DNA from: Paraburkholderia sp. D15
GTDB taxonomy: Bacteria > Pseudomonadota > Gammaproteobacteria > Burkholderiales > Burkholderiaceae
Reading direction: 5' to 3'
DNA length: 64,000 bases
NCBI RefSeq assembly: GCF_029910215.1
Contig: NZ_CP110395.1
Location: 372,001-436,000, forward strand
Program-made: the position numbers and the translations under genes
Shown here: positions 1 to 8,383 of the stretch, one piece after another
How the letters are laid out: each line of letters begins with the position of its first letter
How positions within the stretch are numbered: position 1 is the first letter of the stretch
The notes under the pieces: model-generated
The model's input: only the letters and a program-made list of their open reading frames with translations
What the model was told of the DNA's origin: nothing
The model's database searches: none

Positions 1-585
1 GACCGATCTGATGGTGGAGACGCGAGAACTCGCGGCGGTCCGGAAAGCCGCCGCGACAAAAAACCACACCGCATCCGCGGATGCACGCCGAATCGCCGTC
101 TGTCATGGTTTTGACGCCGATTTTCCGTCACACTCCGCGGACCGCGCGCTTTGTTGAGAGAGGTCAACCGGGCATCGGAATTGCGTCCGTTGCCGTGGGA
201 TTTCCGTAAAGTCAGCGTGCTATCATTGTGTAAGCTTCAATTGGTTTTTGGGCGTGCGCTGAAAACAACCAATCCCAGCCGCCCTTGCTTCATTTTGCCG
301 CCGGCCAGACCGGCGCAGGGCTGGACGGTGCGGTTTTCATCGCAGACTGGCTCGACCTCAGGCACAGGGCATCCCTCACCCACGGTTGGCCGCGCAGCGC
401 GTAGCTGGAGTCGGGCGTGCCCGCGCAACCGCCTGACTTCTTTGCTTCCCGATGCATCTAGGCGGTGGATTACCGCGTAAAATTGAATGTTGGCCGACGC
501 ACGGCGCAATCCGTTCGTCGTCCATGAGAGTGCTACACGTAGCAGCGACAGACACACACAGCAAGCGCAGAACAGGGGTGGGACT
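1..585. other. Non-coding left edge, no gene recognised
   Basis: I find no convincing gene here. Open frames crossing this stretch are short or are antisense shadows of the following gene, with no ribosome binding site or recognisable protein. Positions 31-38 and 48-55 form a perfect 8-bp GC stem (CGCGGCGG / CCGCCGCG), but an A-run rather than a T-run follows on the + strand, so it is not a normal + strand terminator. The promoter of the ferritin-like gene presumably lies in this stretch; I could not place a convincing -35/-10 pair. Confidence 0.6.
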
Positions 586-1458
586 ATGAACACCATGCTT
601 TATCCGGAACTTTATAAATCGCTCGAATCCGTTCGATGGGACATGGAGAAAGACATTCCCTGGGACAAGTTCGATGCATCGCTCTTGACCGACGAGCAGG
701 CCGCCACGATCAAGATGAACGCGATCACCGAATGGTCGGCGTTGCCCGCCACGGAAATGTTTCTGCGTGACAACCATCACGACAGCGATTTCTCCGCGTT
801 CATGAGCGTGTGGTTCTTCGAGGAACAGAAGCATTCGCTGGTGCTGATGGAGTATCTGCGCCGTTTCAAACCGGAACTGTGCCCCACGGAAGAAGAGCTG
901 CACGCGGTGCGCTTCGAATTCGATCCGGCGCCGCCGCTCGAAACGCTGATGCTGCACTTCTGCGGCGAAATCCGTTTGAATCACTGGTATCGCCGTGCCG
1001 CCGAATGGCACACCGAGCCGGTCATCAAGCAGATCTACGAAACCATTTCGCGCGACGAAGCGCGTCACGGCGGCGCGTACCTGCGCTACATGAAGAAGGC
1101 GATGGGCCAAACCGGCGACATCGCGCGTGCTGCGTTCGCCAAGATCGGCGTGCTGATGGCGTCGGCGCGCCGCACCGAAAAGCCGCTGCATCCCACTAAC
1201 CTGCACGTGAATCAGGCGCTGTTCCCGCGCGACACGATCCAGTCTCGTCTGCCGGATCCGGAATGGCTCGAGCGCTGGCTCGACGAACAGATCCGCTTCG
1301 ACGACGGCTGGGAAAAGAAGGTGGTCGAGCGGATTCTGCACAACCTGTCCATCCTGTTCGAACGCACGTTCAACACCGCGCAGGAACTGAACCGTTATCG
1401 CAAGGAAGTCGTCGCGCGTTTGCAGGCCGACCAGAAGTCGGCGGAACAGCCGGCTTGA
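586..1458 (+). CDS. Ferritin-like di-iron protein (acyl-ACP desaturase/ferritin-like fold)
   Basis: A 290-residue protein with two carboxylate/histidine motifs typical of di-iron four-helix proteins: FEEQKH near residue 84 and SRDEARH near residue 158. An acidic, helical stretch lies between them. Such proteins bind a diiron centre and act as oxidases or desaturases; the substrate cannot be told from sequence. The ATG at 586 is chosen because a GGGGTGGG purine stretch lies just upstream; longer in-frame extensions lack a ribosome binding site. It stands alone, with a strong terminator at 1511-1544. No signal peptide is seen, so it is probably cytoplasmic. Alternative readings are a plain ferritin-family protein or a stearoyl-ACP desaturase homologue. 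Confidence 0.8.
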   Translation: MNTMLYPELYKSLESVRWDMEKDIPWDKFDASLLTDEQAATIKMNAITEWSALPATEMFLRDNHHDSDFSAFMSVWFFEEQKHSLVLMEYLRRFKPELCPTEEELHAVRFEFDPAPPLETLMLHFCGEIRLNHWYRRAAEWHTEPVIKQIYETISRDEARHGGAYLRYMKKAMGQTGDIARAAFAKIGVLMASARRTEKPLHPTNLHVNQALFPRDTIQSRLPDPEWLERWLDEQIRFDDGWEKKVVERILHNLSILFERTFNTAQELNRYRKEVVARLQADQKSAEQPA

Positions 1459-1510
1459 CGGCCGCACACGCTTGAATGAACGCATGACCCGCTTCGGCGG
1501 TGAAACAGAA

Positions 1511-1544
1511 CGGCCCGGCAGGCGTGAGCTTGCCGGGCCGTTTT
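1511..1544 (+). terminator. Rho-independent terminator after the ferritin-like gene
   Basis: A perfect 10-bp GC-rich stem, CGGCCCGGCA (1511-1520) with TGCCGGGCCG (1531-1540), is followed directly by TTTT. It lies 52 bases after the stop of the ferritin-like gene and before rfaE2. Confidence 0.9.
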
Positions 1545-1614
1545 GCGTCATGCCGTCGAACGTGTATCGTGGCGGCTCATTTCCTTTATCGCTTCTTCTC
1601 TTTCCGGTTTCGTC

Positions 1615-2097
1615 ATGGCTGCTACTTTTGAACGCAAGATGCTGACGCGCGACGCCCTCGTGGCGCTGCGTCCCACGCTCAACGCGCCGGTGGTGTTCAC
1701 CAACGGCGTGTTCGACATCCTGCATCGCGGGCACGTTACCTATCTGGCCGACGCCAAGGCGCTGGGCGCGTGTCTGATCGTCGGCGTGAACAGCGATGCG
1801 TCGGTGCGCATGCTCGGCAAGGGCGACGACCGGCCGATCAACGTCGAGTCGGACCGGATGGCGCTGCTCGCGGCGCTGGAAAGCGTCGATTACGTGGTGT
1901 GTTTCGGCGAGAAGACGCCGGTCGAGCTGATTTCGGCGCTGCGGCCGGATGTGCTCGTCAAGGGCGGCGACTATGACATGGATGTGCTGCCGGAATCAGC
2001 CATTGTGCGTGGCTGGGGCGGGAAAGCGCTGGCGATTCCGTTCGAGCATGACCGCTCGACCACGGCGCTGTTGAAGAAGGTGCGCACGCAAGGGTGA
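1615..2097 (+). CDS. rfaE2: D-glycero-beta-D-manno-heptose 1-phosphate adenylyltransferase
   Basis: A 160-residue nucleotidyltransferase of the cytidylyltransferase-like fold. It carries the N-terminal signature GVFDILHRGH (the HxGH nucleotide-binding motif) near residue 30 and a KGGDY motif near residue 120. The family adenylylates heptose-1-phosphate on the way to ADP-heptose for lipopolysaccharide inner core. It corresponds to the C-terminal half of the fused E. coli HldE; here it is a stand-alone domain, as in other Burkholderiales where the kinase is separate. The ATG at 1615 begins just before the conserved domain. It converges on the birA-coaX unit on the other strand. Confidence 0.92.
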   Translation: MAATFERKMLTRDALVALRPTLNAPVVFTNGVFDILHRGHVTYLADAKALGACLIVGVNSDASVRMLGKGDDRPINVESDRMALLAALESVDYVVCFGEKTPVELISALRPDVLVKGGDYDMDVLPESAIVRGWGGKALAIPFEHDRSTTALLKKVRTQG

Positions 2098-2180
2098 GTC
2101 CCGGCGGCGGGATGGGGGCGCAGATCAGTGCGCATGCCTTTGCGCGTTCCGTGTGCGCGAAGCAGGGGTAATGTGGCCGC

Positions 2181-2240
2181 ACCAGCACCAGCACCAGCAC
2201 CAGCACCAGCACCAGCACCAGCACCAGCACCAGCACCAGC
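2181..2240. repeat. Hexanucleotide microsatellite (ACCAGC)x10
   Basis: Ten uninterrupted copies of ACCAGC fill 2181-2240, in the intergenic space between the convergent rfaE2 and the small membrane-protein gene. On the minus strand it begins about 35 bases beyond that gene's stop codon. Perfect tandem hexamers of this length are prone to copy-number change by slipped-strand replication. A related CACCACCAG array lies inside coaX at 3520-3610. Confidence 0.97.
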
Positions 2241-2274
2241 ACCGAGCGCGGGGCGCCCCGCGATCGATATCGCG

Positions 2275-2514
2275 CTACTGCGGCAACGCCGATGCCGCAA
2301 TCGGCGCAACCGGCGCCGGACCGCCGACCACCGGTTGATCGGCCGCCTCGGCTGCCGTCACCGGCTGCACCTTCAGCCATTCCGGATGGATCTGCCGGGT
2401 CAGATGATTCGGTTCGCGGCCGCCGGCAGTCGGCGCCGGGCCGAACACGCCGCGCACCGCGACGAAGGCGAGCAGGTTGGCGAGAAACAGAATGGCGATC
2501 AGCCAGCGCAGCAT
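2275..2514 (-). CDS. Small membrane-anchored protein of unknown function
   Basis: A 79-residue protein with one N-terminal membrane helix (about residues 3-21, rich in Leu, Ala, Ile) followed by a short Pro/Ala-rich tail ending in SALPQ. The start at 2514 is chosen because the hydrophobic helix begins at once and a GGGACA purine stretch lies upstream; an in-frame ATG at 2559 would add a polar extension. It lies 79 bases downstream of coaX on the same strand and is probably cotranscribed. From memory, relatives often have a SPOR-domain gene at this place; no SPOR domain is visible here, so this may be a shortened version. I do not assign a function. Confidence 0.6.
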   Translation of the reverse strand: MLRWLIAILFLANLLAFVAVRGVFGPAPTAGGREPNHLTRQIHPEWLKVQPVTAAEAADQPVVGGPAPVAPIAASALPQ

Positions 2515-2593
2515 TGTGGGTTGTCCCGATCCAGAAGAAAGTTGAGTCGTCGACGGCAAGCCGTCGTTAGCGATCCGACGCGCTGGCCGCGCA

Positions 2594-3682
2594 TCAGGCG
2601 CCGTGGGCCGCCGCGTGCTCGGCGGCGATCAGCGCGAGGCCGGACAGCACGAGCGAATCGTGGCGAGTATGCGGCACTTTCAGCGCGCTTGCCACTTCGT
2701 CCACCGCGCCGCCGTTGACCACGAGGCGCACCGGCACCTGCCATTCGTCCCGCAAATCCCGCCACATCCGCTCGATCAGGCCGGCTTGCGCCAATGTGCA
2801 TCCCGCCGACAGCGAACGCGGCGTATCCGTCGCAAAGAACGGGCCCCGGCGGGATTCGTGAGGGGCCGCGGCATCAGCGTCGGCGTCGGCGTCAGCGGAT
2901 ACACCGGCACTCATGGGTGTGGTTGCAGTTGCCTTCGACGCGGCGTCCGCATTCACATCCGCGCTTGCAGTTGCCTTCGTCTTCGCGTCGTCAATCACGT
3001 TCATGCTGGCCTTCACGTCATTGCCCAGCAAACCACGCGCCGCGTCGGCATCGAGTGTCGGCAGTTGCGCGGTGTGTTCGCCGAGCGAGCGCATCATCAG
3101 CGTCCAGCCCGGTGCGATCAGACCGCCGACGAACACGCCGTCCGCGCGCAACGCTTCCAGCGTGGTCGCCGTGCCGAACGTCGCGATCAACAGATGCTCG
3201 CCCGGAAACGCGGCATGCGCGCCGATCATGCCGGCCCAACGGTCGCTGCCGAGCGCGTGCGGCGTGGTGTAGCTATTCGTCACGCCGCATTGCGTCTCGC
3301 GTGCGCGAATCGTCGTGAGTGGTAGACCCGGCCACTGCGCGTCGACCAGCGCGGCGATTCGCGCGGCCACTGCCGGCCCCGCCACGTTGGATAGCCATGC
3401 GCCACGCGGCGTCGGCAGGTTCGCCCACGCCGGGCGATCCACGCCGTCATGCGTCAGCGCGCCGGAAGCTATGGCGGCAGCACCAGCAGCACCAGCACCA
3501 TCAGCACCATCAGCAGCAGCACCACCAGCACCACCACCAGCACCACCAGCACCACCAGCACCACCAGCACCACCAGCACCACCAGCACCACCAGCACCAC
3601 CAGCACCACCCGCCCGCACCAGCGTCCACTTGATCCGGCTATTCCCCGCGTCGATCAGCAAATGAAACGCGTCGCTCGTCAT
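2594..3682 (-). CDS. coaX: Type III pantothenate kinase with two low-complexity insertions
   Basis: Phosphorylates pantothenate, the first step of coenzyme A synthesis. Family signatures are clear: DAGNSRIKW near residues 11-19 (phosphate-binding motif), [23 protein letters not shown] and a C-terminal VNGGAVDEV. At 362 residues it is about 100 longer than usual (about 255-265). The excess comes from two insertions. Residues about 24-72 are Gly-Gly-Ala and Ala/Gly/Asp repeats encoded by a CACCACCAG microsatellite, and residues about 230-273 are an Ala/Asp/Lys/Thr-rich stretch ending in alternating Ala-Asp. Both preserve frame and fall between conserved blocks, so the enzyme may still work. The ATG overlaps the birA stop by 4 bases (ATGA), indicating translational coupling. 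Confidence 0.93.
   Translation of the reverse strand: MTSDAFHLLIDAGNSRIKWTLVRAGGAGGAGGAGGAGGAGGAGGAGGAGGGAGGAAADGADGAGAAGAAAIASGALTHDGVDRPAWANLPTPRGAWLSNVAGPAVAARIAALVDAQWPGLPLTTIRARETQCGVTNSYTTPHALGSDRWAGMIGAHAAFPGEHLLIATFGTATTLEALRADGVFVGGLIAPGWTLMMRSLGEHTAQLPTLDADAARGLLGNDVKASMNVIDDAKTKATASADVNADAASKATATTPMSAGVSADADADADAAAPHESRRGPFFATDTPRSLSAGCTLAQAGLIERMWRDLRDEWQVPVRLVVNGGAVDEVASALKVPHTRHDSLVLSGLALIAAEHAAAHGA
2871..2898. repeat. Short hexanucleotide-like repeat in coaX coding for alternating Ala-Asp
   Basis: A GTCGGC/GTCAGC-type repeat of about four to five units within coaX. On the coding (minus) strand it reads as alternating Ala and Asp codons. It forms the C-terminal end of the second insertion in the protein. 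Confidence 0.75.
3520..3610. repeat. Nonanucleotide microsatellite (CACCACCAG)n inside coaX
   Basis: Eight perfect consecutive CACCACCAG units occupy 3532-3603, preceded by one more unit at 3520-3528 with a 3-base interruption and followed by a partial copy. Imperfect CAG/CACCAG sequence extends upstream to about 3478. On the coding minus strand it encodes Gly-Gly-Ala repeats near the N terminus of CoaX. The unit length is a multiple of three, so copy-number changes would leave the reading frame intact. Confidence 0.97.
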
Positions 3683-4581
3683 GCGGCACCGCTGGCGAGC
3701 CGCAGCGAAACGTCGCCGGTTGCAATGGTCTGACGGCCGTTCGCGGTGTCGAGCAGCAACTGGCCGCGCTCGTCGACGCCCGCCGCCACGCCGCGCGCCA
3801 ACTCCTGGCCTTGTTCGAGCAGCACGACTTCGCGTCCCGCGTACGCATGCACCGCATTCCAGCGAGGCTGAAACGGCGCGAATCCCTCGGCGCCGAAGCG
3901 CTGCAACGCGGGTTCGAGCGCGTTCAATTCGGCGGCGAGCGTATCGGTGAGATTGGCGTTGGGCAGCGCGCGCTGCAGCGCGGTCGGCACCGTGCCGCGC
4001 GCCTGCGGCGGCACGTCGGCGTTCAGCGCACCGACCTTGCTCGCGAGTTCGTCCGCGCCCTTCACATTGGTGCCGATGCCGATCACCACCGCGCTCGCCT
4101 CGTCGGTGCTCCATGCGGTTTCGATCAGGATGCCGGCCAGCTTGTCGCCTTCGAGCAGCACGTCGTTCGGCCACTTCAGCGCGATCTGGCCAGGACCGGC
4201 GACCGGCAGCGAGCGCAGCCCGTCGACCAGCGCGACGCCGATCGCGAGGCTCAAACCCGCCAGCCCTTCGAGCGGACGCGGCAACACGCACGCCACGGAA
4301 AACAGCAGCGCATTGCCCGGCTCCGCGTACCACGGACGCCCACGGCGGCCGCGCCCAGCGGTCTGCAGATAGGCGACCCGCACGAGCGGACGCGGCAACG
4401 CGTCGGCCGAGCGCGGCAGCGCCTTGACGCGTGCCATCAGGTCGGCGTTGGTCGAGCCGGTTTCCTCGACGATTTCGATCGGCCAGTCGTGCGCGTGCGA
4501 TCCGAACAGCGTGACCGCGCGTTCGCGGTCGATGCGCCAATCGGCCGCGGCGCCCTGGGGAGGAGTGTTGGAAGCGTTCAT
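3679..4581 (-). CDS. birA: Biotin--[acetyl-CoA-carboxylase] ligase
   Basis: A 300-residue biotin protein ligase that activates biotin as biotinyl-AMP and attaches it to the carrier protein of acetyl-CoA carboxylase. Signatures are the adenylate loop GRGRRGR near residue 77, KWPNDV near residue 139 and GIGTNVK near residue 172. The C-terminal SH3-like domain is present ([11 protein letters not shown]). There is no N-terminal winged helix, so this is a monofunctional class I ligase rather than an autorepressor like E. coli BirA. It is first in the birA-coaX-small membrane protein unit and overlaps coaX by 4 bases. A TACAAT box at 4594-4589 (minus strand), 7 bases before the ATG, would give a very short leader. 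Confidence 0.94.
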   Translation of the reverse strand: MNASNTPPQGAAADWRIDRERAVTLFGSHAHDWPIEIVEETGSTNADLMARVKALPRSADALPRPLVRVAYLQTAGRGRRGRPWYAEPGNALLFSVACVLPRPLEGLAGLSLAIGVALVDGLRSLPVAGPGQIALKWPNDVLLEGDKLAGILIETAWSTDEASAVVIGIGTNVKGADELASKVGALNADVPPQARGTVPTALQRALPNANLTDTLAAELNALEPALQRFGAEGFAPFQPRWNAVHAYAGREVVLLEQGQELARGVAAGVDERGQLLLDTANGRQTIATGDVSLRLASGAA

Positions 4582-4688
4582 GTCTCATATTGTAGCGACA
4601 GCGAACCCGAACAGGCCGCCAGCACGGCCTATCCGCCGCGCCTTCGTTACAATGGCCGCTAATCCGATAACCAAGATTCTCGCGATCC

Positions 4689-5822
4689 TTGAACTACGAC
4701 ACTCCGCCCGGCCTTGAAGTCGCGGCCGGCAGCCAGGGCAAGATCGTCCGGCTTTCGGGCCAGTGGACGGCGCTCGCGCTTGCCCGCGACCGGGCCACCG
4801 GTAAAGTGATTCCGCTGCTGCGCTCGCTGATCGGCGCCGAAGGAATCCGCGAGTGGGATCTATCGCGCATCGACCGGATCGATCATGTGGGCGGCCAGGC
4901 GCTGTGGCGCGTGTGGGGTCACAAGATGCCGCCGAACACCGCGCTCACCGACACGCAGCGCGACATCTTCGAACGCATCGCGTTGCTCGACACGGTGCGC
5001 GACTCGGCCGAGCCGGTCGTCAAGGTCGATCCCTTCACGCGTCTCGGCCTCGCGATCTTCTCGTTCTTCGAGCATCTGTACGGCGGCGTCGGCATGCTCG
5101 GGCGCGTGGTGCTCGATCTGCTGTCCATCGTGCGCAAGCCGAAGCTCACGCCGTGGACCGAGATCTCCGCGAACGTCTATAACGCCGGCACCAAGGCGCT
5201 GCCGATCACCGCGCTGGTCGCGTTCCTGATCGGTATCGTGTTGAGCTACCTGTCCGCGCAGCAATTGCGGCTGTTCGGCGCCAATCAGTACATCGTCAAC
5301 ATTCTCGGTTTGTCGGTGATTCGCGAACTCGGGCCGGTGCTGTCGGCGATTCTGGTGGCGGGCCGCTCGGGCTCGGCGATCACCGCGCAGATCGGTGTGA
5401 TGCGCGTGACCGAGGAACTCGACGCGATGCGCGTGATGGGCATCCCGCATGGACTGCGGCTGATCCTGCCGCGCGTGGTCGCGCTCGGCGTGGCCATGCC
5501 GCTGCTGGTGATGTGGACCAATATCATCGCGCTGACAGGCGGCGCGCTCGCCGCGAAGATCGTGCTCGGCATCGACATGAGCTATTTCGCGCGCGCGTTG
5601 CCGAGCGTGGTGCCAGTCGCGAATCTGTGGATCGGCCTGGGCAAGGGCGTCGCGTTCGGCATGCTGATCGCGCTCGTCGGCTGTCATTTCGGGTTTCGCA
5701 TCAAGGCCAATTCGCAGAGTCTCGGCGAAGGCACGACGACTTCGGTGGTGACGTCGATCACCATCGTGATTCTCGCGGACGCGGTGTTCGCGATCCTCTT
5801 CCAGAACGTGGGGCTCGGATGA
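4689..5822 (+). CDS. MlaE/Ttg2B-family lipid ABC permease with fused STAS-like N-terminal domain
   Basis: A 377-residue inner-membrane permease. Residues about 1-110 resemble a STAS domain ([10 protein letters not shown], then [14 protein letters not shown]); the rest is an MlaE domain with its conserved helices ([37 protein letters not shown], cited by its key residues REL, GPVL and GRSG). MlaE proteins form the membrane core of MCE phospholipid transporters. In E. coli the STAS partner MlaB is separate; here it is fused. The start is a TTG at 4689, since no in-frame ATG gives the complete STAS part, and the exact start is less certain. It overlaps the ATPase gene by 4 bases. Confidence 0.85.
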   Translation: MNYDTPPGLEVAAGSQGKIVRLSGQWTALALARDRATGKVIPLLRSLIGAEGIREWDLSRIDRIDHVGGQALWRVWGHKMPPNTALTDTQRDIFERIALLDTVRDSAEPVVKVDPFTRLGLAIFSFFEHLYGGVGMLGRVVLDLLSIVRKPKLTPWTEISANVYNAGTKALPITALVAFLIGIVLSYLSAQQLRLFGANQYIVNILGLSVIRELGPVLSAILVAGRSGSAITAQIGVMRVTEELDAMRVMGIPHGLRLILPRVVALGVAMPLLVMWTNIIALTGGALAAKIVLGIDMSYFARALPSVVPVANLWIGLGKGVAFGMLIALVGCHFGFRIKANSQSLGEGTTTSVVTSITIVILADAVFAILFQNVGLG

Positions 5823-6697
5823 TCGCGCCGCTCACCCAGGCCGTGCGCGGCCAGCCCGTGCCGTCGATCGCCGAGCCGGTGATCGAGGTGATCGACATCA
5901 CCAAGCGCTACGGCCGCAACATCGTGCATCAGCATCTGAATCTGGATGTGCGGCGCGGCGAGATCGTGTCGATCGTCGGCGGCTCCGGTTCGGGCAAGAC
6001 CACGCTGGTGCGGCAGATTCTCGGGCTGGAGAAACCGTCGTCGGGCACCATCAAGCTGTTCGGCGAGGATCTCGCGACCATCTCGCCGGAAACCGCGCTG
6101 CTGATGCGCAGCCGCTCCGGCATGCTGTTCCAGCGCGGTGCGCTGTTCTCGTCGCTGTCGGTGTTCGACAACATCGCGCAGCCGGTGCGTGAACTTGGCA
6201 AGGTGCCGGAAGATCTGCTGCGCGACATCGTGATGCTCAAGCTCGAAATGGTCGGACTGCCGTGCAAGCATGCGTCGAAGATGCCGTCCGCGTTGTCGGG
6301 CGGCATGATCAAGCGGGTCGGCATTGCCCGCGCGATCGCGCTCGAACCCGAACTGCTGTTTCTCGACGAACCGACCGCCGGGCTCGATCCGCAGGCGTCC
6401 GATGAATTCGTCGAGCTGATTTCCGCGCTGCATCGCGCGCTCGGCCTGACGGTGGTGATGGTCACGCACGATCTCGACACGATGATCGCGCTGTCCACCC
6501 GCGTCGCGGTGCTGGCCGACCGCAAGGTGCTGGTCGCCGCGCCGGTCGAGGAGGCGGCGGGCGTCGATCATCCGTTCATCCGCGAATATTTCCTCGGCCT
6601 GCGCGGACGCCGCGCGTTGCAGGCGCTGCCGCCGGAGCGCCGCGCGAAGCTGCCGCGCGCCGCGCTCGAACCGGCGTCGTCCGAACTGCCGCTGTGA
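5819..6697 (+). CDS. MlaF/Ttg2A-family lipid ABC transporter ATPase
   Basis: A 292-residue ABC ATPase. It has Walker A GGSGSGKTT near residue 52, signature LSGGMIKRV, Walker B LLFLDEPTAGLD and the switch His in VMVTHDLD. The SGGMIKRV form of the signature is characteristic of the Mla/Mkl subgroup. The protein powers lipid movement by the permease encoded just upstream. The ATG at 5819 overlaps the permease stop (ATGA). The C-terminal tail after residue 250 is basic and Ala/Pro-rich. Confidence 0.9.
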   Translation: MIAPLTQAVRGQPVPSIAEPVIEVIDITKRYGRNIVHQHLNLDVRRGEIVSIVGGSGSGKTTLVRQILGLEKPSSGTIKLFGEDLATISPETALLMRSRSGMLFQRGALFSSLSVFDNIAQPVRELGKVPEDLLRDIVMLKLEMVGLPCKHASKMPSALSGGMIKRVGIARAIALEPELLFLDEPTAGLDPQASDEFVELISALHRALGLTVVMVTHDLDTMIALSTRVAVLADRKVLVAAPVEEAAGVDHPFIREYFLGLRGRRALQALPPERRAKLPRAALEPASSELPL

Positions 6698-6713
6698 ATC
6701 AGGGAACCTGACA

Positions 6714-7682
6714 ATGGAAAACAAATCACACGCCTTCTGGGCCGGGCTGTTCACCGTCGTGCTGCTGGTGGCGATCGCGGTGGCGGCGTTTCTGTTCAAC
6801 GTCGACCGTTCGGTGCGCGTGCCGTACGACCTGATCGCGCGCACCAATGTGACCGGGCTCTACACGGATGCCGCCGTGCGCTATCGCGGGCTCGACGTCG
6901 GCAAGGTGCAGTCGATCAAATTCGATCGCGCGCATCCGGGGCAGATCCTGATCCGCATCCTCGTCGACACGCATGCGCCGATCACGCGCTCGACCTTCGG
7001 CAGTCTGGGTTTTCAGGGCGTGACCGGCATCGCGTTCATCCAGCTGGACGACAACGGCCGCGATCCGTCGCCGCTGCCGTCGTCGACGGCGCAGGTCGCC
7101 CAATTGCCGATGCGGCCGGGCCTGCTCGATCAGCTGCAGCAACGCGGCGACGTGCTGCTGCGCAAACTCGAAAGAGTCACGGAAGATGTCGACAATCTGT
7201 TGTCGCCGGAGATGGTCGCGCAGCTGCACGGCACCGCGGCCAGCATCCAGAAAGCCGCCGATGGCGTGGCCACGCTGACGCAGCAGATGGCGCCGGCGGC
7301 CGGCAAACTGCCCGGCACGATCGACCAGCTGGATCGCACGCTGGCGTCGACCAATCAGCTGATCACCAGCCTGAATCGCGCGGACGGTCCGTTCGAGACC
7401 AATCTGAACAAGGTCGGCACAGCGGCCCAGCAAGCGGGCGACGCGCTGACGTCCATGAACGGCTCGCTGCAGGAGCTGTCGGCGCGGGTCGGCTACGACA
7501 CCTTGCCGCGCGTCAATTCGCTCGCCGAAGACGTGCGCTCGGCGGCCCGTTCGGTGGACCGCGCCGCCGATACGTTCAGCACCAATCCGCGTAGCGTGCT
7601 GTTCGGCGGCCCGCCGCGCGCGGCGCCCGGCCCCGGCGAAGCGGGTTTCACGTGGCCCGCCGCGCGCGCCGCCGCTCACTGA
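6714..7682 (+). CDS. MCE-domain lipid transport protein (MlaD family)
   Basis: A 322-residue protein with a single N-terminal membrane helix (about residues 8-28) and an MCE domain (residues about 40-120, including VTGLYTDAAVRYRGLDVGKV). A long helical, Gln/Leu/Ala-rich region follows up to about 290. MCE proteins form hexameric rings that shuttle phospholipids across the periplasm. At this length it resembles the longer MlaD/PqiB-like proteins that may span part of the periplasm. It starts 16 bases after the ATPase stop, with a GGGAACC sequence upstream. Confidence 0.88.
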   Translation: MENKSHAFWAGLFTVVLLVAIAVAAFLFNVDRSVRVPYDLIARTNVTGLYTDAAVRYRGLDVGKVQSIKFDRAHPGQILIRILVDTHAPITRSTFGSLGFQGVTGIAFIQLDDNGRDPSPLPSSTAQVAQLPMRPGLLDQLQQRGDVLLRKLERVTEDVDNLLSPEMVAQLHGTAASIQKAADGVATLTQQMAPAAGKLPGTIDQLDRTLASTNQLITSLNRADGPFETNLNKVGTAAQQAGDALTSMNGSLQELSARVGYDTLPRVNSLAEDVRSAARSVDRAADTFSTNPRSVLFGGPPRAAPGPGEAGFTWPAARAAAH

Positions 7683-7725
7683 ATGAATCGATGGAATTGA
7701 TGGAATGAATGAAGGGAAGAATGCC

Positions 7726-8352
7726 ATGTCACGCTTGACTCACCGATTGTTGTCCTCGAGCGCCGCGCTGACCGTGCTGCTCGCGTTCGGCGTGCTGGCC
7801 TCGGGCTGCGCCGGCAATCCGGCGGCGCTCGCCGACATCCGCTACGACTTCGGGCCGCCGAATCCGGCGGCTTCCGCGGGCACGTCGCCGGCCGTGAAGG
7901 TGCTCGAAGTGACCGCGCCCGGCATGCTCGAATCCGACAACCTGGTCTACCGTCTCAGCTACGCCGACGCCCAGCAGACCGCCTCGTACGCGAACAGCCA
8001 CTGGACCATGACGCCCGCGCAATTGCTGACGCAGCGTCTGCGTGGTGCGCTCAGCACGCGCGGCACCGTGCTGACGGGCGCGGACGGCGTCGCCGCGCCG
8101 GTGTTGAAGGTCGATCTGAGCGAGTTCGAGCAGGTCTTCGACAGCCAGTCCGAAAGTCACGCGGCGGTGACCGCGCGCGCCACGCTGACGCAGAACGGCA
8201 AGGTGATCGGCCAGCGCACCTTCCTCGCGCGCGCGCCGTCCCGTTCGGCCGATGCCGCCGGCGGCGCCCAGGCGCTCGCCGCCGCCAGCGACGACCTCGT
8301 CGCGCAGATCGGCGCATGGCTCGGCGTGCAGGCGCTGGTCGCCGCGCAATGA
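7726..8352 (+). CDS. ABC-type transport auxiliary lipoprotein (PqiC/DUF330-like)
   Basis: A 208-residue lipoprotein: the signal peptide ends in the lipobox LASGC, with Cys near residue 28. The mature part matches the DUF330/PqiC family (ADIRYDFGP, then LEVTAPGMLESDNLVYRLSYADA). In E. coli PqiC is an outer-membrane lipoprotein that works with the MCE protein PqiB. Its place as fourth gene after permease, ATPase and MCE protein suggests it anchors this system at the outer membrane. The ATG at 7726 is preferred to 7705 because GAAGGGA lies 8 bases before it. Confidence 0.85.
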   Translation: MSRLTHRLLSSSAALTVLLAFGVLASGCAGNPAALADIRYDFGPPNPAASAGTSPAVKVLEVTAPGMLESDNLVYRLSYADAQQTASYANSHWTMTPAQLLTQRLRGALSTRGTVLTGADGVAAPVLKVDLSEFEQVFDSQSESHAAVTARATLTQNGKVIGQRTFLARAPSRSADAAGGAQALAAASDDLVAQIGAWLGVQALVAAQ

Positions 8353-8383
8353 GGGTCCTGCAGCGCACGCAACGGAGCGCTGC

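Noticed and set aside
31..55. GC hairpin at the left edge as a terminator
   Set aside because: An A-run, not a T-run, follows on the + strand, and on the minus strand the T-run comes before the stem.
3478..3610. CRISPR-like repeat array
   Set aside because: The units are contiguous 9-mers with no spacers and are translated within coaX; this is a microsatellite.
2594..4588. A single 664-codon frame covering coaX and extending across birA
   Set aside because: The 5' part is only an out-of-frame shadow of birA (Arg-rich, no domain). coaX begins at 3682 with the ATGA overlap, so this is not a fusion protein.
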